The translations under genes were made by a program, and so were the position numbers. The notes below the pieces were generated by a model. The model had not been told where the DNA came from and made no database searches. It saw only the letters and a list, made by a program, of their open reading frames with translations. Below, piece by piece: positions 35,803 through 43,215 of a stretch of 64,000 bases of DNA. Positions within the stretch are counted from its first letter, which is position 1, and each line of letters opens with the position of its first letter. The DNA is from Tenacibaculum sp. 190524A02b (lineage in GTDB: Bacteria; Bacteroidota; Bacteroidia; Flavobacteriales; Flavobacteriaceae): NCBI RefSeq assembly GCF_964036645.1, contig NZ_OZ038525.1, forward strand, positions 2,006,501 to 2,070,500, given 5' to 3'.

Positions 35803-35908
35803 AATAGACAAAAACATAGAGATTCCCTAATATATATTACAAACACAAATCGCCGAGAATTTTCCCTTTGAATATAACCACACCTTTTGGTGTGGTTCTT
35901 TTTATTTT
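35803..35908 (+). ncRNA. Candidate small RNA with own terminator
   Basis: No gene precedes the strong terminator AACCACACC-TTTT-GGTGTGGTT (35876-35897) with T5-rich tail, yet it points in the plus direction and lies well past the thr terminator. A near-consensus promoter, TATCTTG, is seen about 100 nt upstream, and CAGACA follows it as in two other candidate units at 37.9 and 38.8 kb. The transcript would be about 105 nt and contains GAATTTTCCCTTTG. Evidence is promoter and terminator only. Confidence 0.4.
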
Positions 35909-35920
35909 AATAATTACCTT

Positions 35921-36115
35921 TTACTTAATTTTTTCTATTTTACTTTCATTAATAGTTCTTGTACAAGATTTTGATAAAGAGCTATAAATTACAATCATTA
36001 CAAATGCTAATAATAAGTTAGCAACTATCTTTTTAAGCGTCAACTTACTTTTCTTATAATTTTTTTTATGAACCTCCTTTACTTTAAAGTAGTCCGCATT
36101 TAATTTTTTATTCAT
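35921..36115 (-). CDS. Small single-pass membrane protein
   Basis: A 64-aa protein from the ATG at 36115. The N-terminal half is highly basic (NKKLNADYFKVKEVHKKNYK), followed by one hydrophobic segment of about 17 residues (VANLLLAFVMIVIYSSL) and a short polar tail. A GTG three codons upstream is possible, but ATG is preferred. It directly follows the broken gene at 36125-36488 and was probably cotranscribed with it. Function unknown. Confidence 0.55.
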   Translation of the reverse strand: MNKKLNADYFKVKEVHKKNYKKSKLTLKKIVANLLLAFVMIVIYSSLSKSCTRTINESKIEKIK

Positions 36116-36124
36116 ATTTTCCAC

Positions 36125-36488
36125 CTAAATTTTAGCATTTTTTATCAGTAAACTCAAAACTTTCACATCTTCTTTATCAAAAAAATCTTCCAAACCTTCA
36201 AAATCACCTACACTAATATTTTTTTTTAAGATTAGACTAACAAGGTTTCAAAATATATAACATCCCTATAAAATCAAACACTTCCTTTCCATTATAGTTT
36301 ATCCAATTCTCTAACTCTTTGTTAAACTCTTCTATGCTTAGAATAGTATTTATAATAATAAATCTATAAAAATCAGCTACAAAACTAATTCTTATCTCTT
36401 GATTCAAGAAACGTTAATTAATAATCTCATAACCTTCTAATAAGCCTATATTTTCATTATATAAATAGAAAAACAAGATCTTTCCCAT
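36125..36488 (-). pseudogene. Broken small gene (one stop, one frameshift)
   Basis: Reading from an ATG at 36488: MGKILFFYLYNENIGLLEGY, then an in-frame TAA after EIIN, then the same frame continues with RFLNQEIRISFVADFYRF and FNKELENWINYNGKEVFDF. After ILKP (near 36243) the frame must shift by one to give LVSLILKKNISVGDFEGLED and end VLSLLIKNAKI-stop, abutting the next gene. Both segments have the composition of real protein and join smoothly, so an ancestral protein of about 120 aa decayed by a nonsense and a frameshift mutation. Family not recognised. Confidence 0.6.
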
Positions 36489-36511
36489 ATTAACCAAAAC
36501 TAATTTATATT

Positions 36512-37315
36512 ATGAAAAAAATTACTTACCAAACTATTTTAACATGCCTTTTGTTAATTACAGGAGTTACTACTTTTGGACAACAAACAGCTCACCAAGC
36601 TTTAGACCAAATCATTGCTTCTACAAACATTATTGATACAAGTACTAAAAAAGCCGAATCTGCTTTAAAAACCATTACTATTGAATACTTCTTTGGACAA
36701 AAAGTTAACACGAATGGATTTATGGCAGTTATAAACAATGAATTTGAAACCATAGAAGAGCATTCTGATGAAATAAATCAATACGCAAACCTTACAGAAG
36801 ATTTAAGTGACAACGATTTAGATGTATCTGAAATTAAAGATGCTTCTACTGAAATTGAAGGTAAAGGGGATTATACCGAGGTAAACTCTCTTGCTTTAGT
36901 AACCGCCATTAATGCAGGAAATACCTCAGAAGTTTCTAGATTAATTGGTATACTTAGTCAAGATTTTAAAAGCATTTTAAATTACTCTAACTTCATTAAA
37001 GAAAGTGCTATAGACTTAAAAGAAACACCTGGAGTATTTAACGTAAGAATAAGGTTAATTGACAGAAATGGTAACGAAGTTCCTGCTGAAACTTTACCTG
37101 GTTATGCAGCTTTAAATTTAGACACTAGCAAATATTATTATGCAGGTGAAAATAGGAGAAATATTGATCTTTTCACAAGCTTACCACAAGGAAGGTATCG
37201 TTTTGATGCTTATGATGGTTATTTTGATGGAGCAAGTAGTAAAGTAGTTTCTCTATCTTACGCTTTAGTTATTGATAATGAAATAACAGTTACATTATCT
37301 TACTGGTCAGAATAA
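36512..37315 (+). CDS. Secreted protein of unknown function
   Basis: A 267-aa protein with a signal peptide (MKKITYQTILTCLLLITGVT, cleavage near TFGQQ). Residues 25-165 look helical and acidic (EEHSDEINQYANLTEDL). The C-terminal 90 residues look like a beta-sandwich domain with RLIDRNGNEVPAETLPGY and GRYRFDAYDGYFDG. No T9SS tail or enzyme motif. It stands alone, with a terminator 47 bp after its stop. I do not recognise the family. Confidence 0.6.
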   Translation: MKKITYQTILTCLLLITGVTTFGQQTAHQALDQIIASTNIIDTSTKKAESALKTITIEYFFGQKVNTNGFMAVINNEFETIEEHSDEINQYANLTEDLSDNDLDVSEIKDASTEIEGKGDYTEVNSLALVTAINAGNTSEVSRLIGILSQDFKSILNYSNFIKESAIDLKETPGVFNVRIRLIDRNGNEVPAETLPGYAALNLDTSKYYYAGENRRNIDLFTSLPQGRYRFDAYDGYFDGASSKVVSLSYALVIDNEITVTLSYWSE

Positions 37316-37362
37316 AATAAACTTTGAGTTATTTACTCTAAATTTTATACAATAAATTAAAC

Positions 37363-37394
37363 ACTATTAAGCAACCTATACTTAATGGTGTTTT
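37363..37394 (+). terminator. Terminator after the secreted-protein gene
   Basis: AACACTATTAAG/CTTAATGGTGTT, a 12-bp stem with one T-G pair and an 8-9 base loop, then T4CT4. Confidence 0.7.
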
Positions 37395-37947
37395 CTTTTA
37401 ATACAATATCCTTAATTTATTTCTTTCCATAACTAACATATTACCCTTAATTACTTTAAGTAGTAACACTTAGCTTTTCTTAAGTAATTTTACCTATTGT
37501 CTCTTCTTAATTATTATAGTAATTTGTTATTAGGTAAGATTTTAATTACCTACCAAACAAATTAAAAGAATAAACTCCTCAAGTATTTAAAGTAGGAGCT
37601 TGCTTTTCTCTCCCTTGGAATAGTATCACTTTTATTAACCCTTAATTAAAACACCATGTTATACTGTTTACTATTAATTATTTTATGCCTCTTATTATAT
37701 GTTGACCTAAATAATCCAAGGTGGATTAGAAGACTATAAATCCAAATTTATTATTCATTATAGTTAAAGTCAGACAAGCTAAGTTTTAAATACATCTTTT
37801 TCCAAAACCAAATCGTTTTATTTATTATTAACAAAAACTACACTAATGGTTAACCCTTAACAAACTAAGTGAAAACCATTAGATTACATTCAGGGTTCAT
37901 CCTTATTGCGTATAGTTCTTTTTTATTCTAAATTGCAATGTGTTTGA
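37395..37947. other. Gene-poor stretch upstream of the small-RNA row
   Basis: No conventional gene is seen. The region contains a possible 27-codon hydrophobic ORF (37656-37739), a TAGGAG/CTCCT hairpin near 37575-37599, and, just before the first small RNA unit, an inverted repeat CTAATGGTT/AACCATTAG (about 37843-37882). Confidence 0.4.
37656..37739 (+). CDS. Possible 27-aa hydrophobic micropeptide
   Basis: A 27-codon ORF, ATG to TAA. Residues 2-16 are a hydrophobic stretch (LYCLLLIILCLLLYV) long enough to enter a membrane, followed by DLNNPRWIRRL, a basic tail. The shape resembles small membrane peptides, including type I toxins. There is no supporting homology, so it could be chance in A/T-rich DNA. 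Confidence 0.3.
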   Translation: MLYCLLLIILCLLLYVDLNNPRWIRRL

Positions 37948-37950
37948 AGC

Positions 37951-38015
37951 AGAAATTTCAGACAGCTTAATATTTCAAGGGGAAAATTCCTACTCTTCAG
38001 AGAGTGGGAATTTTT
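37951..38015 (+). ncRNA. Candidate small RNA unit A
   Basis: The promoter-like AATTGCAATGTGTTTG (37931-37946) matches the equivalent sequence of unit B at 14 of 16 bases. A transcript of about 65 nt would contain CAGACA and end at the terminator AATTCCTACTCT-TCAG-AGAGTGGGAATT with T5. No start codon is present. An AGGGTTCAT motif lies 51 bp upstream of the TTTG. Confidence 0.5.
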
Positions 38016-38068
38016 AAAAAATTAAAACTAACCAAACTTTCATATTTTACCTTCTTACCTTTATTTAT

Positions 38069-38094
38069 AAGCTCCCATATAGGGAGCTTTTTTT
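38069..38094 (+). terminator. Intrinsic terminator between small RNA units
   Basis: AAGCTCCC-N5-GGGAGCTT followed by T7. It is either a backup terminator for unit A or the end of a further short transcript. No exact promoter motif was seen between 38016 and 38068. Confidence 0.75.
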
Positions 38095-38229
38095 AATTTA
38101 AAAAACTAAACAACATATTTATGTTATTTTTTATTTTAACAAATTTACAACTCATCTTTAGTTTTCTTCTTTTCACCTACACTTAACATAAATTCACCTT
38201 ATTAAAAAAAAACAACTACTAAATAGCTT

Positions 38230-38237
38230 TAATTTTG
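38230..38237 (+). promoter_or_regulatory. Promoter of small RNA unit D
   Basis: TAATTTTG, exact TAnnTTTG. It lies 45 bp upstream of the terminator stem at 38282, so the unit is complete and short. Confidence 0.6.
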
Positions 38238-38241
38238 AAGT

Positions 38242-38320
38242 AAGTTCAAAAGACTTGTTTCATTATTGTTTAGTTAGTTTGCTAGAGAAGTATTTATCCA
38301 AAATACTTCTCTAGTTTTTT
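38242..38320 (+). ncRNA. Candidate small RNA unit D
   Basis: The cleanest unit of the row: an exact promoter motif at 38230-38237, about 80 nt without any ATG, and a very strong terminator (14-bp perfect stem CTAGAGAAGTATTT with its inverse, 5-base loop, T6). It contains AAGTTCAAAAGACTTG, a weaker hairpin. Non-coding by exclusion. Confidence 0.6.
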
Positions 38321-38422
38321 TAACCTAAATATTGCTTAAAAAGATTCTAAGGGAAAACCCTTAGTAAAAAAACAGGGATACTATCGATTGTCTATATCAT
38401 TAAGATTTCACAAATTTGCAGC

Positions 38423-38497
38423 TCTATTTATCTTATTTATTTGTAAGAAGGGTTTTTAAGTGAATAGTTTTGGAGCTCTAATTTTAGAGCTCCTTTT
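38423..38497 (+). ncRNA. Candidate small RNA unit C
   Basis: A promoter-like CAAATTTG (38411-38418, one mismatch to TAnnTTTG) is followed by about 75 nt and the terminator GGAGCTCTA-N4-TAGAGCTCC with T4. Upstream at 38374 is AGGGATACT, shared with unit B, and a hairpin CTAAGGG-AAAA-CCCTTAG at 38347-38364. No credible ORF. Confidence 0.5.
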
Positions 38498-38720
38498 ATT
38501 ATACCATATTTCTTCACAACCTTAGGTATAACAACGTCTTGTTATCAATACAAAAACTCAATTTTTTCAATCTAGATTAAAAAAACCTCTATCTCAAGGA
38601 AGAATTTCAACATCATATTTACAGTACTCGTTAGTTTTAAACAATTTAAACAATTTCTTCGAAAAGGTTATTTTTTAAACTTGTATAACAAAATCAAAAA
38701 AACGAGGGTTATTGAGTATA

Positions 38721-38748
38721 CAACTAATGGTTTACCCTAGTTGTTTTT
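38721..38748 (+). terminator. Weak terminator-like hairpin upstream of unit B
   Basis: CAACTA...TAGTTG (6 bp, about 10-base loop enclosing ATGGTTTACC) followed by T6. It could end a transcript from the 38500-38720 stretch, where no clear promoter was identified, or belong to the regulatory module of unit B. Confidence 0.4.
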
Positions 38749-38809
38749 TAAGGGATACTCCCTATTTTTTTTATTCCAAATTATATATAAATTGCGATAT
38801 GTTTGATTT

Positions 38810-38909
38810 GGAATCTCAGACATAACTTTAAATACTCAATGTTATCAATGTAATTAGGTTTGAAAAAATCATTACTTTAAGGGTTCTTAATATTTTAAGA
38901 ACCTTTTTT
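38810..38909 (+). ncRNA. Candidate small RNA unit B
   Basis: TATGTTTG (38798-38805) is an exact TAnnTTTG and sits in a 16-base block shared with unit A. The transcript, about 100 nt, has TCTCAGACA near its start and ends at GGTTCTTAA-N4-TTAAGAACC with T6. AGGGATACT lies 51 bp upstream of the TTTG, the same spacing as in unit A. No credible ORF. Confidence 0.55.
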
Positions 38910-39099
38910 ATTTCATAGTACTCCCCTTAAAGCTATACAGTTATAAAAAACTAAAAAACAACACCTTAATAACTATATTTTCTCCCAAACTTAATTAAAC
39001 ATATCAATATAAAACTATCAAATAAACATCTATAATTCAATAAAACTATTTTTTTATTGAAAAAACAGTAATCTCGGCACAATTATTGTTTTAACATAG

Positions 39100-39226
39100 C
39101 TTTAACAATTAAATATATCTACTATGAGAAACTACGAACTATCTAAAACTAATGTGTGGGGATAATTGTTATTGGAAAAGAGAAAATTTTTAAAAGCTGA
39201 GTTGCATAACTCAGCTTTTACTTTTT
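39100..39226 (+). ncRNA. Candidate small RNA or micro-ORF unit E
   Basis: A terminator AAAAGCTGAGTT-GCAT-AACTCAGCTTTT with following T6 (39192-39226) closes this unit. Upstream is a 13-codon ORF, MRNYELSKTNVWG (39124-39165). No exact promoter motif was found, so the 5' end is a guess. It could be a further small RNA, a tiny peptide gene or the tail of a lost gene. Confidence 0.4.
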
Positions 39227-39498
39227 TACTACCAAAATCTACTCAATTTTTTTTCATTTATTAAGAAATACTACTATATTTACAATGGTATAGTTAAGTT
39301 TTTCCCTTTAAACTAACACATTTACAATCATTTATTAAAAACTACTTCTTGTTTTTTTGTTAAAATTCAAGACTTATTTCTTAAAAAAACAGGTTAAATG
39401 AGATATTAATTGGAAAAATTTTGTTAAATTCTTTGATTAAAATACTAAATAATTTACTTTCGATGTTTGAAACACTACATTTACCTAAATATAAGAAT
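39227..39498 (+). other. Upstream region of the thioredoxin-like lipoprotein gene
   Basis: These 272 bp are A/T-rich with no gene seen. They must hold the promoter of the gene at 39499, but no exact TAnnTTTG is apparent. Confidence 0.35.
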
Positions 39499-40893
39499 AT
39501 GAAGAAATTAGTACTTTTAGCCCTCATAGGAGGTATTATAATTTCGTGTAAAGAAGAAAAACCTGTAAAAGATTACTTAATTTTATCAGGATCTATTGAG
39601 AATTTCAAAAAAAGAAGTGTAACTTTAAAAGGCTTTAACTTTGAACATAAGCTTAAGTTTGATAGAAAAAAGAAAACTTTTCTTGATACTATCAAAATAG
39701 AAAGGAATGGTTATTACAAATTAATTGTAAACAAGAAACCTATAAACCTATACTTAACAAAAACTGATGACACGCAACTAGCTGTTGATTTTAACAAGTT
39801 GAATGTTATTAACTTTCAAGGTACTAATGCTCCTATTAATAGTTACTTTATTAAAAAAAGTAAAACTTTCATAGATAAGATTGGTAATCTTAGAAAACTA
39901 CTTACTCTTGAAGAAGATGAATTTTTATCAACTCTGAAAGGCTATAAAAACTCCTTAGAAAAACTAGTTAAAGACAGTAAATTATCTGAAGATTTTACTA
40001 AAAAAGAGCTAAAAAATATTAATTACGAATACCTAAGAGACTTATATCTTTATCCTGATTACCACGGACTATTGATAGGTGATGATGAATTTAAGGTTTC
40101 TAACAACTTCCCTTCTCCTACAGAAAATATAAGATTTGACAGCGGTGAAGACTATATAAACTCGGATTTTTATAGAGAAATCTTAGGTAAAGAAATGGAA
40201 AAGAAAACCAATGAAAAGTTAAAAGACGGAGGGGATTACTACCTTACTTATCTAGAAACTGTTCAAACTGAAGTTACAGATTCTATAGCTAAAAACGATT
40301 TATTATTTAATAAAGACAAGGTGGGTGCTAAAGATGGAATTACTTATACCGAATACCTAAATGAGTATTACAAAAAATTCATGTCTTATTCTACAAACCC
40401 AAGCCACGAAGGAAGAATTACTGAAATTTTTAATTCATTAAAATTAACCTCTAAAGGTAAACCTTGCCCTAAGTTTGACAACTATGAGAACTATAATGGA
40501 GACAAAACTTCTTTAGACGACTTACTAGGTAATGGCAAGTATATATATATTGATGTTTGGGCAACTTGGTGTAGCTTTTGTAAAAGAGAAACTCCTTTAT
40601 TAAAAAGACTAGAAACACAATACCATGATAAAAACATTGAGTTTGTTAGTATTAGTGTTGATAATATAAATGCTAAGAATAAATGGAAAGAAACTGTTGA
40701 ACAAAAAGAAATGGGAGGTGTTCAGTTATTTGCTGATAAATCATTTGGCTCAGACTTTATTAAGAAGTTTGCAATTAAAGGTCTTCCTAGATTTATTATG
40801 GTTGCTCCTGACGGAACTATTGTTAGTCCAAACGCTCCTAGACCTTCTGATGGAGAAAAACTATTAAGTATGTTTGATGAATTAGGTATTTAA
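39499..40893 (+). CDS. Thioredoxin-like (TlpA/ResA-type) lipoprotein
   Basis: A 464-aa lipoprotein from the ATG at 39499. The start gives MKKLVLLALIGGIIISC, a lipoprotein signal with the acylated Cys near residue 17; 26 in-frame codons upstream would bury that signal and are rejected. Residues 25-120 resemble the DUF4369-type beta domain common in Bacteroidetes TlpA proteins. The C-terminal 140 residues are a thioredoxin fold with the redox motif WATWCSFCKRETP and a cis-proline near GLPRF. Likely a periplasmic or outer-membrane-attached thiol-disulfide reductase. Single gene with its own terminator. Confidence 0.85.
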   Translation: MKKLVLLALIGGIIISCKEEKPVKDYLILSGSIENFKKRSVTLKGFNFEHKLKFDRKKKTFLDTIKIERNGYYKLIVNKKPINLYLTKTDDTQLAVDFNKLNVINFQGTNAPINSYFIKKSKTFIDKIGNLRKLLTLEEDEFLSTLKGYKNSLEKLVKDSKLSEDFTKKELKNINYEYLRDLYLYPDYHGLLIGDDEFKVSNNFPSPTENIRFDSGEDYINSDFYREILGKEMEKKTNEKLKDGGDYYLTYLETVQTEVTDSIAKNDLLFNKDKVGAKDGITYTEYLNEYYKKFMSYSTNPSHEGRITEIFNSLKLTSKGKPCPKFDNYENYNGDKTSLDDLLGNGKYIYIDVWATWCSFCKRETPLLKRLETQYHDKNIEFVSISVDNINAKNKWKETVEQKEMGGVQLFADKSFGSDFIKKFAIKGLPRFIMVAPDGTIVSPNAPRPSDGEKLLSMFDELGI

Positions 40894-40920
40894 GATATTT
40901 TACTAATATAAATCATAAAA

Positions 40921-40948
40921 AAATCCGCTCAAAAGCGGATTTTTTTAT
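40921..40948. terminator. Convergent bidirectional terminator
   Basis: AAATCCGCT-CAAA-AGCGGATTT with A-rich and T-rich flanks, located between genes that converge at 40893 and 40962. Confidence 0.85.
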
Positions 40949-40961
40949 AAACTACATCAGA

Positions 40962-41759
40962 TTAAAATTTATTGTCTCCATCTAGCAAATCTCCAATACC
41001 ACCTAATATACTCCCCTCACCTCTATCTCCTCCTGATCGAGGAGCCATGGAAAGTACTCTTCCTGCCAGCCTACTAAATGGTAATGACTGAATATACACG
41101 GTACCTGGTCCTTGTAAAGTTGCAAAAAACAATCCTTCCCCTCCAAAAACAGTATTTTTTATACCTCCTACAAATTCTATATCATAATCAACATCTTGCG
41201 TAAAACCGACAATACATCCAGTATCAACTTTTAATACCTCTCCTGGTTGCAAAACTTTTTTCGCCATAGTTCCACCTGCATGAATAAAGCCCATACCATC
41301 TCCTTCCATCTTTTGCATAATAAACCCTTCACCACCAAATAAACCTCTTCCTAACTTCTTAGAAAACTCTATTCCGATAGACACACCTTTAGCTGCACAT
41401 AAAAAAGCATCTTTTTGACAAATAAATTTCCCACCAAACTCAGTTAAATCAATAGGGATAATCTTTCCTGGATATGGGGAAGCAAAAGAAACCTGTTTTT
41501 TTCCCACTCCATCATTGGTAAAAACAGTCATAAACAAACTCTCACCTGTGAGGATTCTTTTTCCAGCAGAAAAAATCTTACCTAATAATCCTTTTTCTTG
41601 ATTTGACCCATCGCCAAAAATAGTGTTCATCTTAACATCAGCATCCATCATCATAAAACTTCCACTTTCAGCTACAACACCTTCTTGAGGATCCAACTCT
41701 ATTTCTACATATTGCATTTCTTCTCCAAAAATGCGATAATCAATTTCGTGTGCATTCAT
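40962..41759 (-). CDS. AIM24 family protein (TIGR00266)
   Basis: A 265-aa cytoplasmic protein of the AIM24/TIGR00266 family, recognisable by VVAESGSFMMMDADVKM, the repeated glycine-rich double-barrel pattern (GGEGFIMQKMEG, GGEGLFFATLQG) and GKIIPIDLTEFGGKF. It has a trimeric tryptophan-operon-like beta fold in known structures, and its role is unknown. It ends in a Gly-rich tail. 43 bp separate it from the upstream DUF4442 gene, so the two may be one operon. Confidence 0.85.
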   Translation of the reverse strand: MNAHEIDYRIFGEEMQYVEIELDPQEGVVAESGSFMMMDADVKMNTIFGDGSNQEKGLLGKIFSAGKRILTGESLFMTVFTNDGVGKKQVSFASPYPGKIIPIDLTEFGGKFICQKDAFLCAAKGVSIGIEFSKKLGRGLFGGEGFIMQKMEGDGMGFIHAGGTMAKKVLQPGEVLKVDTGCIVGFTQDVDYDIEFVGGIKNTVFGGEGLFFATLQGPGTVYIQSLPFSRLAGRVLSMAPRSGGDRGEGSILGGIGDLLDGDNKF

Positions 41760-41802
41760 AAATAATTAGTTTTTTATGTTAGACTCAAAAAAAGCTTAAT
41801 TG

Positions 41803-42258
41803 TTACGATTTAACTTTTAAACTCCATTCATACTTAAATTTAGAAACTGAAACTCCTTCTTCATTTATTCCTTCAGAAGTAACTATTACTACCTGACCTT
41901 CTTTAGTTTCTATTGCTTTTGAAATCGCTTCCCTTATCAAATGTCCATCATTACACTCAAATCGAATCTTTCCTGTTGCTTTTTTTGTAAATGTAGCATC
42001 CATATTAGTTACTAACATTGAAATTTTATGTTTTGACTCATAAATTTCTTTCATCACTAAAATACCAGTAGATAACTCAGATGCCATACCTTGAACAGCC
42101 CAAAACATTGACTTAAAAGGGTTTTGATTAATCCATCTATGTTTAACTACAACTATGGAATTAGCATCTGTAATAGACTTAACTCTTACTCCTGTAAAAA
42201 AAGCTGATGGTAATTTAAATAATAAAAATAGGTTAATTTTTCGTGGTGTAAACTTCAT
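41803..42258 (-). CDS. DUF4442 hotdog-fold protein
   Basis: A 151-aa protein of the hotdog/PaaI-like DUF4442 family: FFTGVRVKSI, NPFKSMFWAVQGMASELSTG (the central helix) and strands ending in KFKYEWSLKVKS. Relatives are thioesterase-like, but no catalytic residue can be confirmed. It is first of two genes with AIM24. Confidence 0.75.
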   Translation of the reverse strand: MKFTPRKINLFLLFKLPSAFFTGVRVKSITDANSIVVVKHRWINQNPFKSMFWAVQGMASELSTGILVMKEIYESKHKISMLVTNMDATFTKKATGKIRFECNDGHLIREAISKAIETKEGQVVIVTSEGINEEGVSVSKFKYEWSLKVKS

Positions 42259-42376
42259 TATCTCTAGTGTTTAAAGGCAATGTACAACTTTTTATCAAAA
42301 CTTATCTTATACACATTGAAATGTTAAAAATGTTAAATTTTAGTACTATGTATTGCATAATACCTTTTTAAATACA

Positions 42377-42384
42377 TATATTTG
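42377..42384 (+). promoter_or_regulatory. Promoter of the DUF4870-PadR-PspC operon
   Basis: TATATTTG, exact TAnnTTTG, 31 bp upstream of the ATG at 42416. It lies within the longer version of the first ORF, which argues for the downstream start. Confidence 0.65.
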
Positions 42385-42415
42385 CATTGTAAGGTATTAT
42401 ACAAAACTATTTATC

Positions 42416-42853
42416 ATGCAACAAAACGACGAAAACACCAATGCTTTTTTAATACACATTTCAGCTTTTGCTGGTTATTTATTTCCTTTTGGAAGTATTA
42501 TAACTCCATTAATAATATGGCAAACTTTAAAAAAGAGAAGTTACTTTTTAGATGAGCATGGAAAACAAGCAGTTAATTTTAACATCAGCTTTGGCATATA
42601 CATATTCATCTTAAGCGCCTCTTTTTTCTCTATCATATTTGGGAACTTTTTTGACGTCTTTAATGGTATTAATGTAAACATTGATTTTGGAAACAACCAT
42701 TTCTCTAACCATGGTATTTTTGGGGTATTTGGAGCCTTCTCATTAGTAGGCTTAATCACTCTTATTAAAATTGCGCTTATTATTATTGCTGCAATGAAAG
42801 CTAACAAAGGAGAAAATTATAAGTATCCTTTTACCATTAACTTTATTAAATAA
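42416..42853 (+). CDS. DUF4870 membrane protein
   Basis: A 145-aa protein starting MQQNDENTNAF, with three predicted hydrophobic segments (FAGYLFPFGSIITPLIIW, IYIFILSASFFSIIF and FSLVGLITLIKIALIIIAAM) and the DUF4870 hallmark DEHGKQAVNFNISF between the first and second. The 21 upstream codons are excluded because the promoter lies within them. It is first in an operon with PadR and PspC genes, a common Bacteroidetes grouping thought to respond to envelope state; that role is inferred. Confidence 0.8.
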   Translation: MQQNDENTNAFLIHISAFAGYLFPFGSIITPLIIWQTLKKRSYFLDEHGKQAVNFNISFGIYIFILSASFFSIIFGNFFDVFNGINVNIDFGNNHFSNHGIFGVFGAFSLVGLITLIKIALIIIAAMKANKGENYKYPFTINFIK

Positions 42854-42870
42854 TTTATAAATCACACTCA

Positions 42871-43215
42871 ATGAAGATAGAAAACACAAAAGCTCAAATG
42901 CGTAAGGGTGTGCTAGAATATTGCATCTTAACTATTTTACAAAATGGAGATGCTTACACCTCAGAAATCCTATCTACACTTAAAAGTGCAGAGATGATAG
43001 TTGTTGAAGGTACTATTTACCCTTTACTAACTAGACTCAAAAATGCTGGACTTTTAAGCTATCGATGGGAAGAATCAACCTCTGGCCCACCTAGAAAGTA
43101 TTATGTACTAACCGAAAATGGACAACTATTTTTAAAAGAATTAGATAAAACCTGGAATAATTTAGTAGAAGCAGTAAACCAAGTAACAAGCTCAAAATCA
43201 ACTAAAAATGAATAA
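42871..43215 (+). CDS. PadR-family transcriptional regulator
   Basis: A 114-aa winged-helix protein. The core ENTKAQMRKGVLEYCILTIL, EGTIYPLLTRLKNAGLLSYR and GPPRKYYVLTENGQ is the PadR signature. Lacks the long C-terminal domain, so it is the PadR-s2 short type. It overlaps the following PspC gene by 8 bp and probably autoregulates this operon. Confidence 0.92.
   Translation: MKIENTKAQMRKGVLEYCILTILQNGDAYTSEILSTLKSAEMIVVEGTIYPLLTRLKNAGLLSYRWEESTSGPPRKYYVLTENGQLFLKELDKTWNNLVEAVNQVTSSKSTKNE

Noticed and set aside
39124..39165. 13-codon ORF as an independent gene
   Set aside because: Too short to distinguish from chance; recorded only within unit E.
39421..39498. 26 extra N-terminal codons on the thioredoxin-like gene
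   Set aside because: They would place a lipoprotein signal in the interior. The ATG at 39499 gives a normal lipobox.
42353..42415. 21 extra N-terminal codons on the DUF4870 gene
   Set aside because: An exact promoter motif lies inside them, so the transcript begins after this start.
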